Shown piece after piece: positions 27,600-36,875 of a stretch of 64,000 bases of DNA. How positions within the stretch are numbered: position 1 is the stretch's first letter; every line of letters starts with the position of its first letter. This DNA comes from JANQFV01 sp964468185 (GTDB taxonomy: Bacteria > Planctomycetota > Phycisphaerae > UBA1845 > Fen-1342), in NCBI GenBank assembly GCA_964468185.1, contig CAYXTR010000011.1:1-64000 (forward strand). Reading direction: 5' to 3'. The notes beneath the pieces were generated by a model. It saw only the letters and a program-made list of their open reading frames with translations, searched no databases and was not told the DNA's origin. A program made the position numbers and the translations under genes.

Positions 27600-28661
27600 T
27601 TATCTCCGGTTGTTCGGGTCGGAGGGCAGCTTCGTCCAGGCGTTATTCACAGTGCGCCAGACGGCGTTGAGATGATCCGGATAACTGAAGGGGTGGACGT
27701 TGCGACCGTCCTCGGGGCCGAGCCATTTGGCGCCGCCGGCGTTCTGGTCGTTCAGGAAGCGGGCGTAGGCCGGCTCGGGTTGATCCTGGGCGAGGAGGGG
27801 GTCACGGTGTGGGTAATTGGAGAAGCGGCCGTAGGGCCAGGTGAAGCGGCGAGTGGGGCTTTCGCCGGGGAGCCAGGTGAAGACCTGGGTCGTATCGGTC
27901 GTCTTGTACATCAGATCCTGGACGTTGCCGACGTCGTCGCTGGGCTCGTAGGGTTCGACGTGGCCGTCGCGGAGGAGGAGGACGGCGATGCGTTCACGTC
28001 CGTGGCGCCAGCCGACGCCACTGCTGCCTTCCTGCGGCCAGTCACCGGGATTGGTGGGATTCACATTGGCGCGTGGTGCCATGATGTAGGCGGCATTGAA
28101 GGAGCCGAACCAGGTCCAGTAGCCATCGGCGGCGAAGATCTGGCGTGAGGCATCCTTGTAGCGGTCTTGCAGGAAGTTGAAGTGCATGGGGGCACTCATG
28201 GCGTAGCTGGTGCGGATGCCCACGGGGAGGTCTTCGCCGGTGCCGAAAGTGCGGGCGATGCCGTAGCCCCAGTCGTCAGCCCAGGTGCGGGTGAGTTCGT
28301 CGGGGCGTTCGTCGTTGGGGCAGATTTGGGCGGCGTCGTTGCCGAGATAGCCTTCGTCAAAGAGGACGTCGGCCCAACTGTAGAGCGGATAGCGGGTGCC
28401 ACTGTAGCTGACGAGGGCGCTGGCTTCGCCGTCGTCCCAACTGGGGCCGTACTCGTTGTTCTCGGCGTGGCAGGAGGCGACGGCCTGTCCGAGTGAGCGG
28501 AGGTTGGCGCCGCACTTGACGCGTTTGGCCTGCTGGCGGGCGTCGTTTAGGCTGGGGAGGAGGATGGAGATCAACAGGGCGATAATGGCGACGACGACCA
28601 GGAGTTCGATCAACGTAAAGGCTGAACGCCGGCGGTCGCGTAGAGAGCAGCGCGTGGGCAT
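27600..28661 (-). CDS. Prepilin-type N-terminal cleavage/methylation (pseudopilin) protein
   Basis: This 353-residue protein begins with a basic leader and the type IV prepilin/pseudopilin signature SAFTLIELLVVVAIIALLISILLPSL. A prepilin peptidase cuts before F, and Glu5 of the mature protein is present. The rest resembles the large planctomycete family of DUF1559-like pseudopilins with a globular C-terminal domain. Such proteins occur in many copies per genome and their roles are mostly unknown. The ATG at 28661 follows GGAG with eight-base spacing; a GTG at 28670 overlaps the Shine-Dalgarno. Confidence 0.85.
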   Translation of the reverse strand: MPTRCSLRDRRRSAFTLIELLVVVAIIALLISILLPSLNDARQQAKRVKCGANLRSLGQAVASCHAENNEYGPSWDDGEASALVSYSGTRYPLYSWADVLFDEGYLGNDAAQICPNDERPDELTRTWADDWGYGIARTFGTGEDLPVGIRTSYAMSAPMHFNFLQDRYKDASRQIFAADGYWTWFGSFNAAYIMAPRANVNPTNPGDWPQEGSSGVGWRHGRERIAVLLLRDGHVEPYEPSDDVGNVQDLMYKTTDTTQVFTWLPGESPTRRFTWPYGRFSNYPHRDPLLAQDQPEPAYARFLNDQNAGGAKWLGPEDGRNVHPFSYPDHLNAVWRTVNNAWTKLPSDPNNRR

Positions 28662-29397
28662 GTGAGGCACTCCAGTGGGCTTGTTTTACACAAAGCTCGG
28701 GCCTGGTCAATCGGGGGCGGGGAAGAAGAGATGAGCATATGCTCCGGACCGACCAAGTCGCCAAATCAATTCTATCGGTCTGGGAAAGTGTAGCCAAGGG
28801 ACGGGAAAGCGCATTGACGAATCGGCCGCGTGGTGACGGGTCCGACTACCTGTGGCGTGATCGTGGTTTACGCGGCGCCGGGATTGAGCAGAACGAATGA
28901 ATTGGCGTGGGGACGCGGCTAGTGAACCGCTTCATCCTGGCGACTTGGCAACTCGCATGATCGAATTGCGAAGCGTGCGTTGGGGGCTTGATGTCGTCGT
29001 GCGATTCGTTTGGGTCCGGTATTGCACGGCGGCACGCGGTCAGCGTCGGCGTGGGTTTGCCGATGCAGTCGCCGCGCGAGGGGGGTTAATCGTTGACACT
29101 ATGGAGGCAGAGCCCTACTCTAAAGATGCCCGAGTATAGAGTAAGGGGATCGGGCGTAGTGGACACCTGGACGCTGGGCGGGTGCGTTCGCGTGGGCCGC
29201 GGAGTCGGGATAAGAATGCGCCGGCCTTGCCCGTTGGTAGCACGCCTTTGGTATCGCGCATTGGACGAAAGTTGTCGTTCGCGCTGTAGCTGTAGCGGTT
29301 GTATGCCGACGTTGGGGCGCAGCGAGTCAGGAACCACGGTAAGCAATCCGTGAATGACCATAGTTGACCATAAGCAACGACCGAAGGAGGTTGAACG
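28662..29397. other. Long intergenic region without a convincing gene
   Basis: These 736 bp lie between the divergent pseudopilin and X25-domain genes. An 80-codon frame at 28897-29139 has no ribosome-binding site or protein-like composition. A short direct repeat, gaccatagttgaccataag, sits at about 29356-29374 just before the AAGGAGG of the next gene and could be an operator. No RNA gene was recognised. Confidence 0.45.
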
Positions 29398-31578
29398 ATG
29401 AAGACCACTCTATGTACGGGGGCGCTGGCCCTCATGCTTTGTCTGTCTGTAACAGTCCTGGCGCAGCCGGTGGTGGACGGCTCGGCGGATGATCCGCTGT
29501 ATGGTCCGCCGATCGCGGTGCAGAACACCCAGACCAATTTCGGTGATTCTGACCTCGGCCAGCCGGACGTCGCCAATGGCTCGGAGATCGATCAGCTCTT
29601 CGCGACGATCTACGACGGCACCCTGTATCTTGTCCTGGCCGGCAATATGCAGTCCAACGGCAACAAGCTCGAGATTTTCTTTGACACACGTGCCGGCGGC
29701 CAGAATCAGTTGCTCTATGAGAACCCCGGCGCGGAGAATGTCGGAATACGACGTATGTCCGCTGACACGCCGGCCAACGAGAACGGTCTGAAGTTCACCA
29801 GCGGGTTCGAGGCGGACTTCTGGGTATCGGTGGCGGTGTTTGGTGATCCGACCGAGATCTTCGTCGACTACGCGGAGATCTACGTCGACGAAATGAACCC
29901 GGGCGTGAAGTACTTCGTCGGTGGCGGGCAGACGGTGTGTGCGACGGATGGCGGCGTGCTGACTGGCGGCGATGACGGCGCCCCGGTGATGCGCGCGACC
30001 GCCGACAATCGTAATACTCTCGGCGTGGACGGCGGCGTGGGTGTTTCTGACGGCAGCGGCGTGATGACGGGTGTCGAATTGGCCATCGACCTGGCCGACA
30101 TCGGCGCGCCGGCCGGTCCGTTCACCGCGACCATCTTCATCAATGGTCAGCAACACGACTTCATCTCGAATCAGTTCATCGAGGGCATCTTCGGCATTCC
30201 GGCCGAGAACATCGGCGAGCCGCGCGACGCGGACCTGGGTACCACGGGTCATACGCCGGTGACGATTCCGGCGGTGACCGATCCGGTCGGGGCCTGCTGC
30301 CTGAATGACACGTGCAGCCTCACCACGTTGACCGATTGCACAACGAGCGGCGGCACGTACCTGGGCGACAACGTGTCCTGCGACGGCAATCCCTGTAACA
30401 CGATTCCGGCCGGGGCCTGTTGCTTCGACGATGTCCCGGCGGGTCGCTGTGAAGTCATGGAAGAGACCGACTGCCTGAACGAAGGCGGCATCTACCAGGG
30501 TGACGACACGACGTGCGAAGGCTGCCCGTGCCTGCTGCCGCGGACCGGGGCCTGCTGCTTCGGCGAGGTCTGCGAAACGCTGGACGAGGTGACCTGCGTA
30601 AATGACGGCGGCGAGTATGTCGGCGACTTCACGAGCTGCGACGACGCGCCGTGCGCGATGGGGGCCTGCTGCATCGGGATCGAGTGCCAGGACGTCCGTC
30701 AGTTCGAGTGTGACGATCTGGAAGGTGACTGGCAGGGCGAAGGCACGCAGTGTGCCGATGACCCGTGCTCGGGTCCGACGATTCCGACGCCGCACATCGC
30801 GGGCGATTTCCAGGGCTGGAACCCCGGGTCGGACCCGATGACGGAAAGCGCGCCGGGCGTGTTTGAGCTGGAGTTCACGCTCGATCCGGACACGCGGTAC
30901 GAATACAAGATCACGGACGGCACGTGGGACAACAGCCTGCCGGGTTCGAATAGCTGGGTGTACACCGATGCGACGGGGGTGGTGAACTTCGTGTACGACA
31001 GCAACTTCTTCAATGACGGCTGGTTCCCGCAGCGTGACCGTCTAGGTCAGAGTGTCGACCCCGGCACATGGACCGCGGCCGGCAGCTTCCAGAGCGAAGT
31101 GGGCGGTACGGATTGGAACAATGCTGATCCGGCGACCGCGATGACGCCAACCGGCGACCCTGGCGTATACGTGTTCACCGACGGCGGCATTCCCGCCGGC
31201 GATTACGAGTGGAAAGCTGTCGTGACGGGCTCCTGGGATGCGATCAGTTCTGACACCCGGAGCATCAATACGGGCAACATGGCGTTCACCGTAGGCTCAG
31301 AGCTGGACACCGTCAGCCTGTACGTTGATGCCTTCAACGGACGCGTGAAGGTTGAGGTGGAGCCGGGTGGCCCGGTGCTGTGCCAGGGCGACATGGACTG
31401 CGACGGCGATATCGATTTTGACGACATCGCCCCGTTCGTCTTCGCCATTGGCAATCAGTCCGGCTGGGAAGCCATCTATCCGGATTGTCCGTGGCTGAAC
31501 GGCGATACGGACGAGGACGGCGACGTCGACTTTGACGATATCGCCCCGTTCGTTGCGCTGATCGGTACCGAGTGCTAG
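29398..31578 (+). CDS. Secreted alpha-glucan-binding-type protein: CBM9-like, four GACC repeats, two X25/E-set modules, dockerin-like tail
   Basis: This 726-residue protein has no recognisable catalytic site. Signal peptide at 1-22. Residues 24-290 resemble a CBM9/DOMON-type sandwich (VVDGSADDPLYG...IDQLFATIYDGTLYLVLAGN). Four tandem Cys-rich repeats, each beginning GACC and about 37-40 residues long, run from about 298 to 458. Two beta-sandwich modules follow: HIAGDFQGWNPGSDPM...YEYKITDGTWD (about 462-550) and AAGSFQ...YEWKAVVTGSWDAISSDTRSI (about 555-655), the latter like the X25 module of pullulanases. The dockerin-like tail (GDMDCDGDIDFDDIAPF, DEDGDVDFDDIAPF) ends it. The next gene encodes the same module pair. 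AAGGAGG precedes the ATG. A role in starch or glycogen binding is inferred. Confidence 0.8.
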   Translation: MKTTLCTGALALMLCLSVTVLAQPVVDGSADDPLYGPPIAVQNTQTNFGDSDLGQPDVANGSEIDQLFATIYDGTLYLVLAGNMQSNGNKLEIFFDTRAGGQNQLLYENPGAENVGIRRMSADTPANENGLKFTSGFEADFWVSVAVFGDPTEIFVDYAEIYVDEMNPGVKYFVGGGQTVCATDGGVLTGGDDGAPVMRATADNRNTLGVDGGVGVSDGSGVMTGVELAIDLADIGAPAGPFTATIFINGQQHDFISNQFIEGIFGIPAENIGEPRDADLGTTGHTPVTIPAVTDPVGACCLNDTCSLTTLTDCTTSGGTYLGDNVSCDGNPCNTIPAGACCFDDVPAGRCEVMEETDCLNEGGIYQGDDTTCEGCPCLLPRTGACCFGEVCETLDEVTCVNDGGEYVGDFTSCDDAPCAMGACCIGIECQDVRQFECDDLEGDWQGEGTQCADDPCSGPTIPTPHIAGDFQGWNPGSDPMTESAPGVFELEFTLDPDTRYEYKITDGTWDNSLPGSNSWVYTDATGVVNFVYDSNFFNDGWFPQRDRLGQSVDPGTWTAAGSFQSEVGGTDWNNADPATAMTPTGDPGVYVFTDGGIPAGDYEWKAVVTGSWDAISSDTRSINTGNMAFTVGSELDTVSLYVDAFNGRVKVEVEPGGPVLCQGDMDCDGDIDFDDIAPFVFAIGNQSGWEAIYPDCPWLNGDTDEDGDVDFDDIAPFVALIGTEC

Positions 31579-31647
31579 TCACGCGCGAGTCGCGCGGACC
31601 TTTGCCGGGCCAGTCCCGGAGATCGTGCAATTGTGAATGCAACCTGC

Positions 31648-31683
31648 GGTGCCGGGTTGAGGAGCCCGGCACCGGGGTTCTTT
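31648..31683 (+). terminator. Rho-independent terminator after the X25-dockerin gene
   Basis: The stem GGTGCCGGG/CCCGGCACC (31648-31656 and 31665-31673) has a loop of eight bases and is followed by ggggttcttt. It lies about 70 nt past the stop and separates this gene from the PEP-CTERM gene. Confidence 0.7.
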
Positions 31684-31726
31684 CAGGCTTAAATGCCGCT
31701 TACTCACTTTTGAGGAGGAGTTAGAA

Positions 31727-32413
31727 ATGAGAAGTCTTGTAACGCTTGCCCTGTTCGGCGCACTCGTCGCAGTCCCGGCGCTGGGTGACATCACTGTCGC
31801 CGGCGACTACAACGGCTGGGACCCGAATGCCAATCCGATGGTGGATAACGGCGACGGCACCTACAGCCTGACCCTGACCGGTCTGGACGCCAACTCCCGC
31901 CAGGAGTTCAAGATCGTCGACAACGGCGACTGGTGGCCCTACTCGGGCAATAGCTGGGCGTACGCCAACGAGAGTGGCGAGCTGTCGGTCACGTACGACC
32001 TGAACGTCTACGAGGATGGCTGGGTCAACACGACCCGCCGCATCAACGTTGATACGGATCCGGGCGCCTGGACCGCTGTCGGCAGCTTCCAGGGTTGGGA
32101 CAACGCCAATCCGGATACCGCGATGGATCCGATGGGCGGCGGCATCTACTACTACGAGGGTTTTGTCCCGAATGACACCGAAGGCGTGGTGACCGAGTAC
32201 TGGAAGGCCGTAAACACCGGAAGCTGGGATGCGATCGGCACCGATGCCCGCAGCATCAATGCCGACAATATGGGCTTCGACGTCCCGGTCGGCGGTCAGC
32301 TCTATGGCTTCTGGGTTGATGCATACACGGGCGTGATTCAGCTCGAGGTGATCCCGGAGCCGGCGTCGCTGCTGGGGCTGGGGCTGTTGGGTCTGCTGAT
32401 TCGTCGCCGCTAG
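31727..32413 (+). CDS. PEP-CTERM protein made of the same X25-like module pair
   Basis: This 228-residue exported protein has a signal peptide at 1-20. Two beta-sandwich modules follow: ITVAGDYNGWDPNANPM...FKIVDNGDWWPYSGNSW and AVGSFQGWDNANPDTAMDP...WKAVNTGSWDAIGTDARSI. They align along their whole length with residues about 462-655 of the preceding protein, which points to duplication. The end is a PEP-CTERM sorting signal (IPEPASLLGLGLLGLLIRRR), processed by an exosortase elsewhere in the genome. It is probably a small surface alpha-glucan-binding protein. GAGGAG precedes the ATG. Confidence 0.85.
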   Translation: MRSLVTLALFGALVAVPALGDITVAGDYNGWDPNANPMVDNGDGTYSLTLTGLDANSRQEFKIVDNGDWWPYSGNSWAYANESGELSVTYDLNVYEDGWVNTTRRINVDTDPGAWTAVGSFQGWDNANPDTAMDPMGGGIYYYEGFVPNDTEGVVTEYWKAVNTGSWDAIGTDARSINADNMGFDVPVGGQLYGFWVDAYTGVIQLEVIPEPASLLGLGLLGLLIRRR

Positions 32414-32420
32414 CTGCAAA

Positions 32421-32443
32421 GACGTCAGGCTCGGGGGCCTGAC
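32421..32443. repeat. Short dyad repeat, copy 1 (shared with 45619-45644)
   Basis: The sequence gacgtcaggctcgggggc continues to cctgac and forms a GTCAGGC/GCCTGAC hairpin. A 22-of-23 match occurs at 45619. Both copies follow 3' ends of genes. Confidence 0.6.
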
Positions 32444-32458
32444 ACATAGACGAGGATA

Positions 32459-32488
32459 GCGCCAGGTCTGCGGGCCTGGCGCTTCTTT
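32459..32488 (+). terminator. Rho-independent terminator after the PEP-CTERM gene
   Basis: The stem GCGCCAGG/CCTGGCGC (32459-32466 and 32475-32482) is followed by ttctttt. It lies about 45 nt past the stop. Confidence 0.75.
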
Positions 32489-32653
32489 TGAATGGGGGTA
32501 TTTCGGGACGTCCTCGGGCCGAGATGCGGCGCTGATGGGTTTTGTTTCGCCGGGCCGCCGGGGCGTCGTATAATCAGGAAATGATCAGGAGCGACGCACC
32601 CGCTCCTGTCGCGCGAGGATGGACGTGCTGACCAGCCGATGAGGTGACTTCTG

Positions 32654-35002
32654 ATGCGTGCCCGGCCGACCCTGCTAATGCTTGTTGCGCTCGCCCTGCC
32701 CGTGAACGCCGCCACAAATGACAACGATGTGGAGTGGGACGGTGTTTCACATATTTACTGGCTTGACCGTGCGCCGCGGTGCCCGGTGGAGGGCGAGAGC
32801 TTCACCGTGCTCTTCCAGGTGTACCACTTCGACATCACCGACGCCCGCGTGTTCGTGGATGCGGACGTGGACACGTGGGTTGATGCCAGCTTTGTGGAAA
32901 ACAAGGGTGTGTACGACGTTTGGGCCGCCACCGTGCCGGCGACCGCACCGACTGGCGCGCTGACGTATTGGATCGAGTTGACCGACGGCAGCGACACGGA
33001 TTACCTCGGTCCGGCCGGCATGTCCGAGACACCGCCCACCGACGGGTGGTGGCTGGATTTCGCGACCTTGGAGCATGCTCCGCTGGGCGCGACGCCGACG
33101 AGCGACGGCGGGGCCGTGTTCCGCGTCTGGGCACCGGGCTCGGCCGTCTGTTATCTGCGCGGCGACTTCAACGGCTGGAGCCTGTCTGATCCGATGACGA
33201 AGTACGGCGACACGTTCATTCGGCGGGTGCAGGGGCCCATTGCGCCGGGCGACGAGTACAAGTACATGTTTTCCGGCAGTCATTGGAATACCGATGCGCG
33301 CGGTCGGGCCATGAACCCAAGCGACAACAACAACACCATCTTCGTCGATCCCGATGCGTACGCCTGGAGCGATGCCGATTTCGTGCCTCCGGCGTTCGAA
33401 GAGATGATCATCTACGAGCTGCACGTGGGCACCTTCTCCGGCCGTGGTGATGGGCTCAACCGTATGGGTGCGTATCGTGACATCGTGGATGAGCACCTCG
33501 ATCACCTGGTCTCGCTGGGGGTGAACGTGGTCGAGCTGATGCCGATCACGGAGTTCGATTATCACGAATCGTGGGGCTATAACCCGATCAACCACTGGGC
33601 GCCCGAGCACGCCTACGGCAGTCCGGAAGACCTGAAATACGTGATCGACACGCTGCACGCCAACGGCATCGCGGTGCTCTTCGACATCGTCTACAACCAC
33701 TTCTCGTACGGGGGCAACTTCATGTGGTACTACGACGGGACGCAGATCTACTTCGATTCGCCCGCGGTACAGACACCCTGGGGCAGCCAGGCGGCGTTGT
33801 GGAAGCCGGAAGTGCGCGACTACTTCATCGAGAATGTGGAGCTGTGGCTGGAGGAGTATCACGGCGACGGTTTCCGGATGGATGCGACGCGGTTCATGCG
33901 GGACAACTGGATGTTCCCCGACGGCTATCCGGAAGGCTGGACGCTCATGCAGGAGATCAACGACTTGATCGATCGGCGCAAGGCGCCGGCCATCTCGATT
34001 GCGGAGGAATTGCCGAATGATACGGGGATCACGCAGCCGACGTCGGCTGGCGGGGCGGGATTTGACGCGCAGTGGCACGATCAGTTCGGCGACGACCTGC
34101 GGCAGGAAGTGTTTGACGCAGCGTTTGGTGATCCGGAGATGTGGAAGATTCGCGATGCGATTCAGGCCTGGGATTATCCGAACAAGGCGCAGCTCGTGCG
34201 ATATGTGGAGAGTCATGACGAAGCGGATGATGCCCGGCTGGCCGTGCTGATTGATGGCAATGATCCGTACAGCACGTGGGCCAAGGGGCGATCGAAATTC
34301 ATGCAGGGGCTGACGATTCTGGCACCGGGGATCCCGATGTTCCTGCAGGGCGGCGAGTGGATGGAGGATACACCGTTCGGCAGTGCCTGGGAGAACCGGA
34401 TCGACTGGGCCAAGGCGACGACGCGGGCACCCATCGTGCAGTTTTTCCGCGATGTGATCAGCGTACGAAAGTCGAATTGCGGGCTGCGGGCCAATGCCGG
34501 ATTCGACATCTACCACGTGAACGATGGTGCCAATGTGCTCGTGATGCATCGCTGGTGTGACTCGGGGAACGACCTGGTCGTGGTGGCGAGTCTGAACAAT
34601 GGCGATCTGTACGACTATCAGATCGGCATGCCGCAGGCGGGGACGTGGTATGAGCTGCTGAACAGCCAGGCGGTTGATTATCTTGGAAACGGCGTTGGCA
34701 ATGGTGGATCGGTGACGACGCTGGCTGAGCCGTATGACGGGATGCCGTATTCGGCCCGGCTGACGATTCCGCAGATGGGTCTATTGGTGTTGCGGTACAA
34801 CGATCCGCCGGTGGATACGCGCGGCGATATGAACTGCGACGGGCAGGTGGATTTTGATGATATTGCGTTGTTCGTGCAGGCGCTATCTGGCGAGGCCAAC
34901 TGGCCGTATGAGGATTGCCCGTGGCTGCACGGCGACTGCAACGAGGATGGGACGGTTGATTTCGATGATATCGCGGCATTTGTGGGGCTGATTGGGGGGT
35001 AA
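32654..35002 (+). CDS. Secreted GH13 glucan-branching-enzyme-like hydrolase with dockerin-like tail
   Basis: This is a 782-residue enzyme. A signal peptide at 1-19 and an N-terminal beta domain precede a CBM48-like module (VFRVWAPGSAVCYLRGDFNGW, about 150-230). The barrel follows with YELHVGTFS, the nucleophile Asp410 in DGFRMDATRF, Glu451 in ISIAEELPND and Asp522 in ESHDEADD. This set is closest to GlgB and malto-oligosyltrehalose trehalohydrolase-like GH13 enzymes rather than classical amylases. The tail (GDMNCDGQVDFDDIALF, GDCNEDGTVDFDDIAAF) is dockerin-like. An exported branching-type enzyme next to two glucan-binding proteins suggests extracellular alpha-glucan use or remodelling. Confidence 0.9.
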   Translation: MRARPTLLMLVALALPVNAATNDNDVEWDGVSHIYWLDRAPRCPVEGESFTVLFQVYHFDITDARVFVDADVDTWVDASFVENKGVYDVWAATVPATAPTGALTYWIELTDGSDTDYLGPAGMSETPPTDGWWLDFATLEHAPLGATPTSDGGAVFRVWAPGSAVCYLRGDFNGWSLSDPMTKYGDTFIRRVQGPIAPGDEYKYMFSGSHWNTDARGRAMNPSDNNNTIFVDPDAYAWSDADFVPPAFEEMIIYELHVGTFSGRGDGLNRMGAYRDIVDEHLDHLVSLGVNVVELMPITEFDYHESWGYNPINHWAPEHAYGSPEDLKYVIDTLHANGIAVLFDIVYNHFSYGGNFMWYYDGTQIYFDSPAVQTPWGSQAALWKPEVRDYFIENVELWLEEYHGDGFRMDATRFMRDNWMFPDGYPEGWTLMQEINDLIDRRKAPAISIAEELPNDTGITQPTSAGGAGFDAQWHDQFGDDLRQEVFDAAFGDPEMWKIRDAIQAWDYPNKAQLVRYVESHDEADDARLAVLIDGNDPYSTWAKGRSKFMQGLTILAPGIPMFLQGGEWMEDTPFGSAWENRIDWAKATTRAPIVQFFRDVISVRKSNCGLRANAGFDIYHVNDGANVLVMHRWCDSGNDLVVVASLNNGDLYDYQIGMPQAGTWYELLNSQAVDYLGNGVGNGGSVTTLAEPYDGMPYSARLTIPQMGLLVLRYNDPPVDTRGDMNCDGQVDFDDIALFVQALSGEANWPYEDCPWLHGDCNEDGTVDFDDIAAFVGLIGG

Positions 35003-35053
35003 GAGTGAAACGACGGAGCATAACCACTGGTTCGCTCCCGTCAGGGATGAAAC

Positions 35054-35127
35054 TGGGCGGCAACGGACTCGAACCGCTGACCCTCTCGGTGTAAACGAGA
35101 TGCTCTAGCCAACTGAGCTAGCCGCCC
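35054..35127 (-). tRNA. tRNA-Val (anticodon UAC)
   Basis: The 74-nt minus-strand sequence folds as a cloverleaf. Acceptor GGGCGGC pairs with GCCGCCC, the D arm is GCTCAGTTGGCTAGAGC, and the anticodon stem TCTCG/CGAGA holds loop TTTACAC, so the anticodon is TAC. The T loop is TTCGAGT and the discriminator base is A. CCA is not encoded. It sits between the GH13 gene and pheA. Confidence 0.95.
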
Positions 35128-35369
35128 TCTCATATGCACCCGCCGGACACTGGAGCGGGCTCGACCTGCCCTGCTCGTCACGCCGCCGGCGGGTTTATCA
35201 GATATCATAGCCGTGATCGGCCGATCTGGTAAACAGGTCGGCGGGACGGAGCCGGTGGGGGCGGGCGTTTACGATACGACGCCTCCGGTCGGCGATGTCC
35301 GGTAAGACGCTCGGCTGGGTGCCGTGAGATTTATTTCGGACCGCCCGAGGTCGGTAGAGCAGGTGTGAA

Positions 35370-36533
35370 GTGAGCGGTGATCCAACGCGACATGGCCAAG
35401 AGCGACCGCCGGCGGCTGATACGCCGCCACAGCAGTGCCACGAGGGCAGTCCCCCCCCTACCACCGACCTGGCGGCGCTGCGCCGGCGGATCGACGCCCT
35501 CGACGCGCAGCTCGTGGCCCTGCTGAGTGAGCGTGGGCGCGTGGCGGCGGAGATCGGACGGATCAAGAGCGCCGCCGGCACACCGATCTACGCGCCGGAC
35601 CGCGAGAGCGAGGTATTGCAGCGGCTGCGGCGACTGAACGATGGGCCGTTTCCCGAGCGGGTGCTCGAAGCGATTTATCGGGAGTTGATGAGCGGGTCGT
35701 TCTTGCTGGAGCGGCCCTTGCGCATCGCCTACCTCGGGCCGCAGGGGAGCTTCTCCAACCTGGCGGCGTTGGCGAAGTTCGGGGCAGCGGTGAATTACAC
35801 ACCGGTGACGGATATCGCTGCCGTCTTTTCGGAAGTCGCGCGGGCACATTGCGATTTCGGTGTCGTGCCGGTGGAGAATTCGACCGGCGGCGGGATTGGC
35901 GACACGCTGGATGCCCTCGCAAGTGGTGAAGTGTGTATTTGCGCCGAGATTCTCGTGCGGGTGCATCACAATCTGATCGGGCGGGTGCCGCTGGAGCAGG
36001 TGGAACGGGTTTATTCGAAGCCGGAAGTATTTGAGCAATGCAAGCAATGGCTGCTTGAAACGGGGCTGGCTGACAAGACGGTGCCCGTGGCAAGCAGCAG
36101 CAAGGCCGCGGAGTTGGCCGCGGGAGAAGACCGCACAGCGGCGATTGGCAGCAAGCTGGCAGCGGAGTTGCATGGCCTGCCGATCCAACTCGAGCGTATT
36201 GAAGACAACCCGTCCAATCTGACGCGGTTCTTCGTGCTCGGACGTGAGACGCCCGGCCCGACGGGCGACGACAAGACCGCGATCATGTTTGTCACGCATG
36301 ACCGGGCCGGGGCACTGGTCGATGTCCTGGATGTGTTCCGGCGGGCGAACGTGAATCTCTCCATGATCACCTCGCGGCCCAGTCGGCGACGAAACTGGGA
36401 GTATTGCTTCTTCGTCGATGCGGACGGTCATCAGACGGACGCCGTGCTGGCCACAGCGCTGGCGGACGCCCAGGCGCAGTGCAGTTTGCTGAAGGTGTTG
36501 GGCTCGTTTCCGAGGGGTACGGAACCCGGGTAG
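35370..36533 (+). CDS. pheA: Bifunctional chorismate mutase/prephenate dehydratase
   Basis: This 387-residue enzyme takes chorismate to phenylpyruvate in phenylalanine synthesis. The AroQ-type mutase domain (about 33-110) shows LAALRRRIDALDAQLVALLSERG and YAPDRESEVLQRL. The prephenate dehydratase domain (about 115-295) shows IAYLGPQGSFSNLAAL, GVVPVENSTGGGIGDTLDAL and NPSNLTRFFVLG. The C-terminal ACT domain (about 305-385) should bind Phe for feedback control (DVLDVFRRANVNLSMITSRPS). The first 30 residues are a Pro-rich, probably disordered leader, so the GTG start at 35370 is uncertain. Confidence 0.95.
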   Translation: MSGDPTRHGQERPPAADTPPQQCHEGSPPPTTDLAALRRRIDALDAQLVALLSERGRVAAEIGRIKSAAGTPIYAPDRESEVLQRLRRLNDGPFPERVLEAIYRELMSGSFLLERPLRIAYLGPQGSFSNLAALAKFGAAVNYTPVTDIAAVFSEVARAHCDFGVVPVENSTGGGIGDTLDALASGEVCICAEILVRVHHNLIGRVPLEQVERVYSKPEVFEQCKQWLLETGLADKTVPVASSSKAAELAAGEDRTAAIGSKLAAELHGLPIQLERIEDNPSNLTRFFVLGRETPGPTGDDKTAIMFVTHDRAGALVDVLDVFRRANVNLSMITSRPSRRRNWEYCFFVDADGHQTDAVLATALADAQAQCSLLKVLGSFPRGTEPG

Positions 36534-36875
36534 GCTTTCGAGCGGCCTGGGCACTGTGTCGGTGCATTGTTTTTCCGGACGAGCAATCATTCCTCCTGTA
36601 CCGCAACCGTTTTCGGAACTGACACTTGATTTGCGTCCGTCAAGCCGCCTAAGACCTGATGTGAAGAGTGCACGGACGACGTGCACGTTGTGTTGCGAAA
36701 GGTCCCCCTGACTGTCTTGCGCCCGTGTTGGGCGAGCGAAGGCGTGAGGACGTGGTGGCGCGAGCGCCGTGCGTTCGAGGGGGCGGTGCGCGCCGCAGGA
36801 CGGCTTCCGGTGGCGAACTCGCCCAAGCGGCGACGACAGCCGAAGGCGCCCGGCGCTACAGCGGGAGAGATGTAG
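36534..36875. other. Intergenic region without a gene
   Basis: These 342 bp lie between pheA and the PEP-CTERM gene. Several overlapping short frames exist, but none has start context or protein-like composition. No terminator with a U-run was found. Confidence 0.5.

Noticed and set aside
28897..29139. 80-codon frame in the gap before the X25-dockerin gene
   Set aside because: No start context, no recognisable domain and Arg/Gly-rich composition typical of GC-rich non-coding frames.
32654..35002. Annotation as cytoplasmic glycogen branching enzyme GlgB
   Set aside because: The protein has a signal peptide and dockerin-like tail and lacks the usual GlgB context, so only branching-enzyme-like GH13 is supported.
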